DNA of 64,000 nt from JAZTYK01 sp045636925. Lineage in GTDB: Bacteria; Bacillota; Clostridia; Oscillospirales; Butyricicoccaceae. The notes under the pieces were generated by a model. That model was not told the origin of the DNA, did not search any database, and worked only from the letters and a program-made list of their open reading frames with translations. The stretch is from contig JAZTYK010000005.1 in the NCBI GenBank assembly GCA_045636925.1, forward strand, positions 41,264-105,263. Direction: 5' to 3'. This document shows, in pieces, positions 1 through 6,990 of the stretch (the first letter of the stretch is position 1; every line of letters starts with the position of its first letter). A program made the translations under genes and the position numbers.

Positions 1-591
1 GGCTGTGCCGTACATCATACCGCTGCGCATGCAATCCACGGTGTTGCGTCCAATGACGTGCTTGGGTTTGTCCAGACTGATGCCCGGCAGCTGTGCCGTA
101 CGGCTGGTCAGTGCGTCCAGCGAGATCTTCACGCCGGGGAAGATCACACCACCCAGATACATATTGCCTGGCTCCACCACCTCAATGGTGGTAGCCGTGC
201 CCAGATCCATCAGAATCATGGGGGGCTTGTATTCTGCCAGCGCCGCCACCGCAATGACGATGCGGTCGCTACCCACCTGCGAAGGCACATCCACGTTGAT
301 GTTCAGTCCGGTCTTCAGGCCCGGCCCCACCACCATGGGTTGCTTGCCGATGACCTTGATGACGCCGGTCTTCACCGAGTTGAACACGGGCGGCACCACC
401 GAAGAAATGATGCAGTCCTCGATCTCATCCTTGCTGACGCCATAGGCCTCCAGCACATTCTTAATCTCTACACCGTACTGGTCCGAAGTGCGCACCTGAT
501 CGGTGGCAATGCGAGCCTCAAAGAGGATCTTGTCATCCTCCATCACGCCAATGACGATGTTGGTATTGCCAATATCAATTGCCAAAAGCAT
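1..591 (-). CDS. coaX: Type III pantothenate kinase (partial, C-terminus outside window)
   Basis: Phosphorylates pantothenate, the first step of CoA synthesis, as a cytosolic enzyme. The visible 197 codons start MLLAIDIGNTNIVIG, the N-terminal phosphate-binding motif of the ASKHA-fold type III kinases, and continue with GPGLKTGLNI, a GSDRI segment and DLGTATTIEVV, all typical of CoaX. The family is about 255 residues, so roughly 60 residues lie beyond the window edge. The ATG at 591 is only 15 bp after the stop of the upstream transporter gene, so both are probably one transcript. The type III enzyme is not feedback-inhibited by CoA in characterised cases (family knowledge). Confidence 0.93.
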   Translation of the reverse strand, partial: MLLAIDIGNTNIVIGVMEDDKILFEARIATDQVRTSDQYGVEIKNVLEAYGVSKDEIEDCIISSVVPPVFNSVKTGVIKVIGKQPMVVGPGLKTGLNINVDVPSQVGSDRIVIAVAALAEYKPPMILMDLGTATTIEVVEPGNMYLGGVIFPGVKISLDALTSRTAQLPGISLDKPKHVIGRNTVDCMRSGMMYGTA

Positions 592-606
592 AGTGTTGCT
601 CCTTCC

Positions 607-1236
607 TCAGCGCTTCTTGCCTGCGTCGGTAAACTTCAGCAGTGCCTTGCCGATGGCAGCCACCAGAACGGCAGCCACAATGGCCTCGGGAATGCCAGAT
701 GCCGTCACCGTGCCCATCACCAGACCAAACACGGCAGAAACACCCACATTTTTGGCGTCGGCATACTGCTGCGCCAGCAGAATGTAAATGCTTCCCATTA
801 CCAGCAGGGTGTGGCAAACCGTTGCCACAGCGCCCGTTACAGGCAGCGCCACCAGATCATTGGTCTTCAGCTTCTTCAGCAGCTTCCAGATCCAGCCTGC
901 CAGCCAGCCGAACAGAATCCGGCAACCCAGGGCGATCCACACCGCTTTCACCATGCCGGGAAAGCCGGTGGTGCTCATAAACGGGGAAAAAGCAAAGCTA
1001 AGCAAACCGGGCGTGGTGGTGTTTGCCCAGATGGAGCACAGACCAAAGGCCCCGCCCAGAATCGCACCGGCACCCGGACCCAGCAAGACTGCGCCCAGAA
1101 TCACGGGAATATGCATGGTGGTGGCCTTGATCACCGGCAGCGGGATAAAGCCAATGCCGGTCATACCCATTACCAAAAGCACGGCAACAAGCATGCCAAG
1201 CAGCACCATCCGTTTGGTATCTCTCTTATGTTTCAT
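607..1236 (-). CDS. ECF transporter substrate-binding (S) component, probably for pantothenate (PanT-like)
   Basis: A 209-residue integral membrane protein with about six hydrophobic segments. The stretch ATTMHIPVILGAVLLGP followed by a glycine/alanine-rich helix is characteristic of energy-coupling factor S components of the pantothenate type. I chose the ATG at 1236 because AGGAGG lies 8 bases upstream; a longer reading to 1335 has no ribosome site and runs through a promoter. The neighbours coaX (15 bp downstream) and the divergent coaBC both act on pantothenate or its derivatives, which supports vitamin B5 as substrate. Substrate assignment is inference; S-component identity is fairly firm. 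It needs a shared EcfAA'T module encoded elsewhere. Confidence 0.8.
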   Translation of the reverse strand: MKHKRDTKRMVLLGMLVAVLLVMGMTGIGFIPLPVIKATTMHIPVILGAVLLGPGAGAILGGAFGLCSIWANTTTPGLLSFAFSPFMSTTGFPGMVKAVWIALGCRILFGWLAGWIWKLLKKLKTNDLVALPVTGAVATVCHTLLVMGSIYILLAQQYADAKNVGVSAVFGLVMGTVTASGIPEAIVAAVLVAAIGKALLKFTDAGKKR

Positions 1237-1306
1237 ATTCAGTTTCCTCCTGCTGTCACCCTCCCCCGGGAGGTGCAACGCAATTTTGCCGAACATCGAC
1301 AGATAA

Positions 1307-1335
1307 ATTATACAGGAATCCCCGGGAAAATTCAA
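1307..1335 (-). promoter_or_regulatory. Promoter for the panT-like/coaX transcript
   Basis: On the minus strand TTGAAT (1335-1330) and a perfect TATAAT (1312-1307) are separated by 17 bp. It lies about 70 bp upstream of the transporter start and points toward it. Confidence 0.65.
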
Positions 1336-1370
1336 TATCGCCCTGATATTTTTCCATTTTCCCGGCCCTC

Positions 1371-1399
1371 TTTACACCGCCGGAAAAAACAGGTATAAT
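1371..1399 (+). promoter_or_regulatory. Promoter for coaBC
   Basis: TTTACA (1371-1376) and TATAAT (1394-1399) with a 17-bp spacer, about 60 bp before the coaBC start. Together with the leftward promoter it makes a compact divergent control region for CoA genes. Confidence 0.75.
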
Positions 1400-1459
1400 A
1401 ATTATGTATGCAATTCAAAAATCCGGCAGATCATTCTGCCATGTAAGGAGGACTCCGCT

Positions 1460-2653
1460 ATGCTTCGTGGAAAGACCGTCCTGTTGGGTGTCACCGGCGG
1501 TATCGCCGCCTACAAGGCCGCCGCTCTGGCCTCTGCTTTGGTCAAGCAGCACGCCGCCGTTGAAGTGGTGATGACCGAGCATGCCACCAAGTTCATTACC
1601 CCCCTGACCTTCGAGCAGCTCACCGGCCGCCGCACCATGGTGGATACCTTTGACCGCAACTTCAGCCATCAGGTAGAGCATATTTCTCTGGCACAGCGCA
1701 CCGACCTGGTGCTGATTGCCCCGGCCACCGCCAATGTCTGCGCCAAGCTGGCCCACGGTCTGGCCGATGATATGCTGACCACCACCGTTCTGGCATGCAA
1801 ATGCCCCAAGCTGATTGCACCGGCCATGAACACCAATATGTATGAAAACCCTGTCACGCAGGATAATCTTGAGACCCTGCGCCGCTACGGCTGGGAAGTC
1901 ATCCAGCCCGCCAGCGGCCGTCTGGCCTGCGGCGCAGTGGGTGCCGGCAAAATGCCCGAGCCCGAGGATCTGCTGCAGTACGTCCTGCGCGAGCTGGCGC
2001 TGCCCCACGACCTTTGCGGCAAGCGGGTACTGGTCACCGCCGGTCCCACCCGGGAAAGTCTGGACCCCGTCCGCTACCTGACCAACCATTCCTCCGGCAA
2101 GATGGGCTATGCCATCGCCAAGATGGCCATGCTTCGCGGCGCTCAGGTAACGCTGGTTTCCGGCCCCACCAACATTGCGCCCCCGCCCTTTGTGGACGTG
2201 GTAAAGATCTCCTCTGCTCAGGATATGTTCGAGGCCGTGGCCGCCCATTGCGAAAGCGCCGACTACATCTTCAAGGCTGCCGCCGTGGCCGACTACACCC
2301 CCGCCGACTACTGTGACAACAAGATCAAGAAAAAAGACGGCGACATGGCCATCCCCTTAAAGCGCACCCAGGACATTCTCAAGCATCTGGGCGAGCACCG
2401 CCATGTCGGCCAGGTGATCTGCGGCTTCTCCATGGAAACCGAGAATATGCTGGAAAACAGCCGCGCCAAGCTCACCAAAAAGAATGTAGACATGATCTGC
2501 GCCAACAATCTGAAGGTTGCCGGTGCCGGCTTCGGTGTGGACACCAACATCATCACCCTCATCACCAAGGATTCCGTCACCGAGCTTCCTCTGCTGAGCA
2601 AGGAAGAAGCCGCCTGCGCCATTCTGGACGCCGCCGTGGCGCTGGCAAAATAA
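1460..2653 (+). CDS. coaBC: Bifunctional phosphopantothenoylcysteine decarboxylase / phosphopantothenate-cysteine ligase
   Basis: Carries out two consecutive CoA steps: CTP-dependent ligation of cysteine to 4'-phosphopantothenate, then FMN-dependent decarboxylation. The 397 residues match the usual fused length. The N-terminal CoaC flavoprotein half (about 1-175) has the start LLGVTGGIAAYKAAAL, the PAMNTNMYENP motif with the substrate-binding Asn, and GRLACGAVGAGKMPEP with the redox-active Cys. The CoaB half (about 190-397) has the Rossmann-like VLVTAGPTRESLDPVRYLTN, SSGKMGYAIA and a KIKK loop. GGAGG sits 8 bases before the ATG. Upstream lie a divergent S component and coaX, so the locus joins uptake and synthesis. 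A terminator follows. Confidence 0.96.
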   Translation: MLRGKTVLLGVTGGIAAYKAAALASALVKQHAAVEVVMTEHATKFITPLTFEQLTGRRTMVDTFDRNFSHQVEHISLAQRTDLVLIAPATANVCAKLAHGLADDMLTTTVLACKCPKLIAPAMNTNMYENPVTQDNLETLRRYGWEVIQPASGRLACGAVGAGKMPEPEDLLQYVLRELALPHDLCGKRVLVTAGPTRESLDPVRYLTNHSSGKMGYAIAKMAMLRGAQVTLVSGPTNIAPPPFVDVVKISSAQDMFEAVAAHCESADYIFKAAAVADYTPADYCDNKIKKKDGDMAIPLKRTQDILKHLGEHRHVGQVICGFSMETENMLENSRAKLTKKNVDMICANNLKVAGAGFGVDTNIITLITKDSVTELPLLSKEEAACAILDAAVALAK

Positions 2654-2664
2654 AGCACACACCC

Positions 2665-2700
2665 AAACTGCCGCATCCGTATGGTTGCGGCAGTTTTTTC
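2665..2700 (+). terminator. Rho-independent terminator of coaBC
   Basis: An 11-bp perfect stem (AAACTGCCGCA pairing with TGCGGCAGTTT) is followed by a T run ending at 2699. Confidence 0.85.
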
Positions 2701-2709
2701 AAAATTTCC

Positions 2710-2739
2710 TGTAAGATTTTCCCCATATCCCAGTCTTAT
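2710..2739 (+). promoter_or_regulatory. Candidate ECF-type promoter, possibly autoregulatory
   Basis: TGTAAG (2710-2715) and GTCTTAT (2733-2739) are separated by 17 bp, 33 bp before the sigma gene. This is unlike the TTGACA/TATAAT promoters elsewhere in the window. TGTAA-type -35 and GTC-containing -10 boxes are known for ECF sigma factors, which often transcribe their own operon. The assignment is inference. Confidence 0.45.
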
Positions 2740-2771
2740 GGTCAGAGAGACAGAAAGGTGGTGATGGAGCC

Positions 2772-3272
2772 ATGACCTTTGAACAAGTGTACGAAGCCTA
2801 TTTCCGGGATATTTACCGGTACATCCTGGGCCTCTCCGGCGATGCGCATCTGGCCGAAGAGATCACGGCAGATACTTTTTTCAAGGCCCTGCGCTCCATT
2901 GACAAATTCCGCGGAGACTGCGATATTCGGGTGTGGCTGTGCCAGATCGCAAAAAACGCCTACTACACCCACCTGCAGCGCAGCCGCCGCACCGTCTCTG
3001 CCGAAGATGCCCCCTTGCACCCCGCCCCTGACCCGTCCCCGCCCCTGGACGAGCAGTTGGCGCGGCAGGATACCGCCCGTCGGGCGCAGGTCCTGCTGCA
3101 CACCCTGCCCGAGCCTTATAAAGAGGTCTTTCTGTGGCGGGTTTACGCCGAGCTCAGTTTCAAAGAGATCGGCGCACTGTTTGATAAAACCGACAACTGG
3201 GCCTGCGTGACCTATCACCGGGCCAGAATGATGCTGAAACGCAGATTGGAGGAACAAGATGAAACGAAATGA
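2772..3272 (+). CDS. ECF-subfamily RNA polymerase sigma factor
   Basis: A 166-residue alternative sigma factor that should redirect RNA polymerase to a small stress or envelope regulon. Region 2 (about 1-70) shows YRDIYRYILGLSGDAHLAEE-like sequence with the ITADTFFKAL helix, followed by an FRGDCDIRVWLCQIAKN segment. Region 4 (about 105-160) has LPEPYKEVFLWRVYAELSFK, EIGALFDKT and the recognition helix ending in RARMMLKRRLEE. The length and two-domain organisation are normal for the group. The stop lies 14 bp inside the next gene, so translation is probably coupled to that of its anti-sigma factor. Confidence 0.92.
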   Translation: MTFEQVYEAYFRDIYRYILGLSGDAHLAEEITADTFFKALRSIDKFRGDCDIRVWLCQIAKNAYYTHLQRSRRTVSAEDAPLHPAPDPSPPLDEQLARQDTARRAQVLLHTLPEPYKEVFLWRVYAELSFKEIGALFDKTDNWACVTYHRARMMLKRRLEEQDETK

Positions 3273-4347
3273 TTGCAGCATTGTACAAGACCTGCTGCCT
3301 TTATATATGGAAGATATGCTGCAGCCCGACACCGTGGACTATGTGAATGATCACCTGTCCGGCTGCGAGACCTGCACCAACCTTTTGGCAGAATTAAAAA
3401 GCGCCGATACCCCCGCACCCGATGCGGAGGATGCCCGAACGGGCGACCAGCAGGTGTTGAAATTGCTTTGGAAAAAATTAACGCTGCAAAGTTCAATCGT
3501 CGAGATTTTAAGTGTCGTCTACCTGATCCTCCATTGTTTCCCCTGGACAGAGCCGCAGAGTATAAAAGATGCCTCTCATGGGTTCTTCCTTCTTGTTTTC
3601 ACCTTGTTCCCCCTCTTTATGGGCGTATCCGAGGCGTTTTGCGGTCCTCTTCCCAGAAACAAAACCTTATTACGCACCGCCATCATTCTTCCCGTTGCGC
3701 TGCTTCCACTACTCTATCTTATCGGTAATGTGCAAACGCTTCTTCTCGAGTTTTCACAAGGCAAATACGAAAACGCAGCACCGGCGTTTCGCCACGAAAC
3801 CGTATGGAGCCTACTTTCCGCGGCAATACGCCCCGCCTTTCTTTTAACCGTCGTCTGCGGCATCCTCATTACCGTCATTTCTTTATATCATCTTTGGAGC
3901 AATCACTTGCAGCAATACCCTCCCGCTCCCGACAAGCGAATCCGTTTCTTCACGAGGCTCACTTTCTGTTTTTCCATCTTAATCTTTCTTTTGCATTTCA
4001 TTCCCTTGCCAACTCACAACAACGCAAATATCTATCCCTTCGCTACGATCAATTTATTTTATGGAGCGATCCCTTTTTGTTTCGCAATCGTCGCTTGTCT
4101 TTGCCACATTTCCAGTTTGAAAGGTGCGGTTTTGGCTGCGCTGCTAACTTTGCCTCTTCTTTTCTTCGCAATATGGCCCATTTTGGCTTTATGTTTCCCT
4201 TCTGCCGTTCCCAATTATTTTTGGATGGGGTCATACTCGCTTGCGCCGCTTTACAACATCCTCTTTTTCTTCCTGTCCATCCTTCTGTCCGCAACTGCTA
4301 TTTGCAGTGTATGGTACAAGTTGAAACAACAAACCAGAGAGAAATAG
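3259..4347 (+). CDS. Membrane-bound zinc-finger anti-sigma factor
   Basis: Predicted to hold the upstream sigma factor inactive at the membrane. The N-terminus (residues 1-45) carries a zf-HC2/ZAS-type zinc finger: CSIVQDLLPLYMEDML then HLSGCETC, giving the His-x3-Cys-x2-Cys ligand set. A linker (about 46-70) is followed by about eight hydrophobic helices, for example FLLTVVCGILITVISLY and LLFFAIWPILALC. Most one-helix anti-sigma factors are much shorter, so this is a multi-pass variant that might also sense or transport something. The membrane part is visibly more AT-rich than the finger-coding part, suggesting different origins. It overlaps the sigma gene by 14 bp. Confidence 0.85.
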   Translation: MKRNDCSIVQDLLPLYMEDMLQPDTVDYVNDHLSGCETCTNLLAELKSADTPAPDAEDARTGDQQVLKLLWKKLTLQSSIVEILSVVYLILHCFPWTEPQSIKDASHGFFLLVFTLFPLFMGVSEAFCGPLPRNKTLLRTAIILPVALLPLLYLIGNVQTLLLEFSQGKYENAAPAFRHETVWSLLSAAIRPAFLLTVVCGILITVISLYHLWSNHLQQYPPAPDKRIRFFTRLTFCFSILIFLLHFIPLPTHNNANIYPFATINLFYGAIPFCFAIVACLCHISSLKGAVLAALLTLPLLFFAIWPILALCFPSAVPNYFWMGSYSLAPLYNILFFFLSILLSATAICSVWYKLKQQTREK

Positions 4348-4377
4348 CGAATCCCCTTTTCGTTTTTTATAACCCCC

Positions 4378-4417
4378 AAAAAAGCAGCGACTGCCGCACC
4401 CAAGCCGGGTGCGGCAG
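4378..4417 (-). terminator. Terminator of the LysR-family gene
   Basis: An 11-bp perfect stem (CTGCCGCACCC with GGGTGCGGCAG, 4391-4417) is followed on the minus strand by a short gap and six to seven T. It lies 18 bp after the LysR stop and could also work for the converging anti-sigma gene. Confidence 0.7.
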
Positions 4418-4434
4418 TTGTTGTATTTCTTCCA

Positions 4435-5331
4435 TTATCGCTCCGCCAGCAGGCTTTCGATGAGTTTTTCTGCCGCATGAGAAGGCGCGGTGCGGCCATC
4501 GGTAACCAGGCAGATATTCCGCTCCGGCGGCAGCTCGGTGACATTCAGAGCAAACAGCTTGCCGCTATCCAGATAGGACCGGGCAAAGGGCTCGGAAATG
4601 CAGCCGATACCCATATCCCGCAGGGCAAACTGCACGATCAGGCTGCTGGTGGCCAGTTCAAACTCCGGTCGGGCACGCAGCTTGTATCCGGCCAGCCAGG
4701 ACTCCAAAAACCGCCAGCTGCTGGTTCGCTTTTCCAGGCAGATCAACGGAAGTTCGCACAGTTGCGCCGGGGTGATAGGGATGCCCTCCAGATGTCCAAA
4801 GCCCCCTCGGCTGGCCACAAAGATCTCCCGGATGGGCCGTACGGGGTACACCTGCATCCAAGGCTGTTTTTCCGCGATAGGATCGGTGACGGCGGCAAAG
4901 TCGATCTGCCCTGCCTGCAGCTGTCGCAGCGCCTCGGGAGTGGGACCGTTGCTCACATGAATATGGATGCCGGGATAGGTCTTGTGAAAAGCCTGCAAAT
5001 GCTCCAAAAGGAAAAACTCCAGGGTCAGGTCTGATGCGCCGATGCTGACAGCACCCTCTTCCAGACCGGTGATCTGGCGCATATATTGCTCGCCACGGCT
5101 GAGCTCACTGATGCCGGCCTCCACAAACTGAAACAGCGCTCTGCCCTCGGCGGTCAGGGTAACACCCTTGGAGCCACGAATCAGCAGACTGCACCGAAGC
5201 TCCTGCTCCAGCTGCCGGATGCACTGGCTCACCGCCGGCTGTGAAATATACAGTTCCTGCGCTGCACGGGTGATGCCGCCGCACCGGGCCACGTGGTAAA
5301 ACACCCGATACCATTCCAGATCTACTGCCAT
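4435..5331 (-). CDS. LysR-family transcriptional regulator
   Basis: A 298-residue DNA-binding regulator. The N-terminal winged helix-turn-helix (about 1-62) reads LEWYRVFYHVARCGGITRAA then QELYISQPAVSQCIRQLEQE, the classic LysR signature with recognition helix SQPAVSQCI. The C-terminal substrate-binding domain (about 90-298) has VSIGASDLTLEFFL at its start. The ATG at 5331 was chosen because GGAG lies 8 bases upstream and the product then begins as most LysR proteins do; upstream codons belong to the intergenic operator. It is transcribed away from a creatininase-family gene, which is its likely target. Its effector is not known. Confidence 0.92.
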   Translation of the reverse strand: MAVDLEWYRVFYHVARCGGITRAAQELYISQPAVSQCIRQLEQELRCSLLIRGSKGVTLTAEGRALFQFVEAGISELSRGEQYMRQITGLEEGAVSIGASDLTLEFFLLEHLQAFHKTYPGIHIHVSNGPTPEALRQLQAGQIDFAAVTDPIAEKQPWMQVYPVRPIREIFVASRGGFGHLEGIPITPAQLCELPLICLEKRTSSWRFLESWLAGYKLRARPEFELATSSLIVQFALRDMGIGCISEPFARSYLDSGKLFALNVTELPPERNICLVTDGRTAPSHAAEKLIESLLAER

Positions 5332-5365
5332 AATCACCGCTCCTTCTTGTAAGCATGCGTGGTAT

Positions 5366-5383
5366 TTGTTATTATTATAACAA
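5366..5383. promoter_or_regulatory. Perfect palindrome, candidate LysR operator
   Basis: TTGTTAT and ATAACAA flank a 4-bp centre (TATT), an uninterrupted 7-4-7 inverted repeat. It contains a T-N11-A arrangement as expected for LysR sites and overlaps the -10 box of the lysR promoter, the usual position for autorepression. Binding is inferred. Confidence 0.55.
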
Positions 5384-5402
5384 CAAGCCGCGCAAAAAGC
5401 AA
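5374..5402 (-). promoter_or_regulatory. Promoter of the LysR-family gene
   Basis: On the minus strand TTGCTT (5402-5397) and TATAAT (5379-5374) have a 17-bp spacer. The -10 box is inside the palindrome at 5366-5383. Confidence 0.6.
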
Positions 5403-5412
5403 AAGAAATCTC

Positions 5413-5441
5413 TTTTCTTTCTTCTGCAGCGGTAGTATAAT
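5413..5441 (+). promoter_or_regulatory. Weak promoter for the creatininase-family gene
   Basis: A perfect TATAAT (5436-5441) lies 43 bp before the ATG. The -35 position (TTTTCT) is poor, which fits a promoter needing an activator such as the divergent LysR protein. Confidence 0.5.
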
Positions 5442-5484
5442 GAGGCAAAAAGCAACATATTTCCCCTTGAAAGGAGTTTTTTCC

Positions 5485-6252
5485 ATGAAAAAATCTTACC
5501 GCTGGGATCATCTGCCCTCCCCCGCCATCCATGCGTTGGCTGCGCAGGAGGCCATTGTGCTGATTCCTCTGGGCTCTACCGAGCAGCACGGCCCGCATCT
5601 GCCCGTGGGAACCGATGCCATCCTGGCTACTTATTTTGCCGAAGAAACCGCCAAAGCGCTGAATGAACAGGGCAAGCCCTGTCTGGTGGCGCCTACCATC
5701 GCTCCCGCCAATTCCATGCATCACATGAACTTTGCCGGCAGCATCAGTCTGGAGCCCGAGACCTATATGCACCAGCTGCGCGAAATGTGCCGCGCCATCG
5801 CCCGCCACGGCTTCCGCCGCATCGTGCTGGTGAACGGACACGGCGGCAACTCGCATCCCACCCAGGCCGCACTGGTGAACATCAACCGCGAGCTGGGCTT
5901 CCCCGTGTATTTCCTGGGTTATTGGTCCGGCACCGATGAAAGCAAGTTCTTAGAGAGCCAAAAGGGTATCATCCACGCCTGCGAAAGCGAGACTTCTCTG
6001 ATGCTGGCTGTGGACGAAAGCCTGGTAGATCCCATCTATAAAGAGACAAAAGGCAACCCCGGCAGCGTCACGCCGCTGGAGGAGGCCGGACTCATCAGCA
6101 CCTTCCATACCATGGAATCCCACACCGAAAACGGTGTCATGGGCAATTCCTATCTGGCCACCAAGGAAAAGGGTCAGGCTATGATCGCCGAAATGGTGGG
6201 CAATCTGACCCGCATCCTCTCTGATGACTGCCTGTGGCACGGCAGAGTGTAA
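5485..6252 (+). CDS. Creatininase-family amidohydrolase
   Basis: A 255-residue metal-dependent hydrolase of the creatinine amidohydrolase family, whose members open cyclic amides or hydrolyse N-formyl groups. Metal-site motifs are present: LGSTEQHGPHLPVGTDA (Glu, His and Asp ligands) near residue 30, the SMHHMNFAG segment, and VNGHGGNSHPTQ near residue 115. AAGGAG lies 9 bases before the ATG at 5485; the frame is open further upstream but contains the promoter. It stands alone, divergent from a LysR regulator, and ends at a terminator. The true substrate in this organism cannot be told from sequence. Confidence 0.9.
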   Translation: MKKSYRWDHLPSPAIHALAAQEAIVLIPLGSTEQHGPHLPVGTDAILATYFAEETAKALNEQGKPCLVAPTIAPANSMHHMNFAGSISLEPETYMHQLREMCRAIARHGFRRIVLVNGHGGNSHPTQAALVNINRELGFPVYFLGYWSGTDESKFLESQKGIIHACESETSLMLAVDESLVDPIYKETKGNPGSVTPLEEAGLISTFHTMESHTENGVMGNSYLATKEKGQAMIAEMVGNLTRILSDDCLWHGRV

Positions 6253-6303
6253 AACCCCGCCAAAAGAACGAATTCTGATCACGATTTTGCAGTTTTTGAT
6301 CAT

Positions 6304-6339
6304 AAAAATGCGCAAGCCGATTATGGTTTGCGCATTTTT
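6304..6339 (+). terminator. Terminator after the creatininase-family gene
   Basis: AAAAATGCGCAA pairs with TTGCGCATTTTT around a 12-base loop; the stem ends in five T on the plus strand and is flanked by A on the other side, so it may act both ways. Confidence 0.75.
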
Positions 6340-6365
6340 GCCGCCAAATTTGCCCGCGGGAACAG

Positions 6366-6394
6366 TTGCCTGCCTCCTGCAAGTATGCTATAAT
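6366..6394 (+). promoter_or_regulatory. Promoter for the nitroreductase / aldo-keto reductase genes
   Basis: TTGCCT (6366-6371), 17-bp spacer, TATAAT (6389-6394) with an extended TG two bases before the -10. Confidence 0.75.
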
Positions 6395-6400
6395 AGTTAA

Positions 6401-6414
6401 GTGATCAAAATCAC
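6401..6414. promoter_or_regulatory. Inverted repeat just downstream of the promoter, candidate operator
   Basis: GTGAT and ATCAC flank a CAAA centre, six bases after the -10 box, at or near the transcription start. The shape resembles Crp/Fnr-family half sites (TGA/TCA arms, short centre). A repressor bound here would block initiation. The cognate regulator is unknown. Confidence 0.45.
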
Positions 6415-6437
6415 ATTCCCGAAAAGGAGTATGTTAC

Positions 6438-6950
6438 ATGGATTTTTTGGAACTGGCCAAAGGCCGTTATTCCGTTCGCAAGTTTGACCCCCGCCCGGTA
6501 GAGGAGGAAAAGCTGCAGAAGATTCTGGAGGCCGGCAGAGTTGCCCCCACCGCCAAAAACATGCAGCCCCAGCGCATCTATGTGCTGGAAAGCCCCGAAG
6601 CCATGACTGCCATCCGCGAGATCACCACCATGGCCTTTGACGCGCCCATGGTACTGGTGCTGTGCGGCAACCCCGGCGCAGGCTGGGTGAATCCCTTCAA
6701 CAACCGCAATTCCACCGAGATGGACTGCAGCATCGTGCTGACCCATATGATGCTGGAGGCCGCCAACCTGGGTCTGGGCACCACTTGGGTTGGCTGGTTT
6801 GACACCGCCGCCGTCAAGCAGCGTTTTGACATCCCCGCCGAGGAAGAAGTCTACGCCCTGCTGCCCCTGGGCTATCCCGCAGAGAATTGCCGCCCTGCCC
6901 GTATTCACGAGGTGCGCAAGGATCTGAGCGAAACCGTAGTAAGAAAATAA
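6438..6950 (+). CDS. Nitroreductase-family flavoprotein
   Basis: A 170-residue FMN-dependent NAD(P)H oxidoreductase. It begins with the family motif RYSVRKFDPRPVEEEKLQKI, has EAGRVAPTAKNMQPQR for FMN phosphate binding near residue 32, and ends with LLPLGYPAENCRPAR, typical of the short anaerobe nitroreductases. AAGGAG precedes the ATG. It is followed after 40 bp by an aldo/keto reductase with ferredoxin-type clusters, probably in the same transcript, so both may handle reducing equivalents for one pathway. The natural electron acceptor is not evident. Confidence 0.92.
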   Translation: MDFLELAKGRYSVRKFDPRPVEEEKLQKILEAGRVAPTAKNMQPQRIYVLESPEAMTAIREITTMAFDAPMVLVLCGNPGAGWVNPFNNRNSTEMDCSIVLTHMMLEAANLGLGTTWVGWFDTAAVKQRFDIPAEEEVYALLPLGYPAENCRPARIHEVRKDLSETVVRK

Positions 6951-6990
6951 ACAAATATACACATTCTGATACAAAACGGAGGAATGACAG

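Noticed and set aside
4435..5856. Long 473-codon version of the LysR gene
   Set aside because: The extra codons cross the divergent promoter and the start of the creatininase gene; the ATG at 5331 has a ribosome site and the normal LysR N-terminus.
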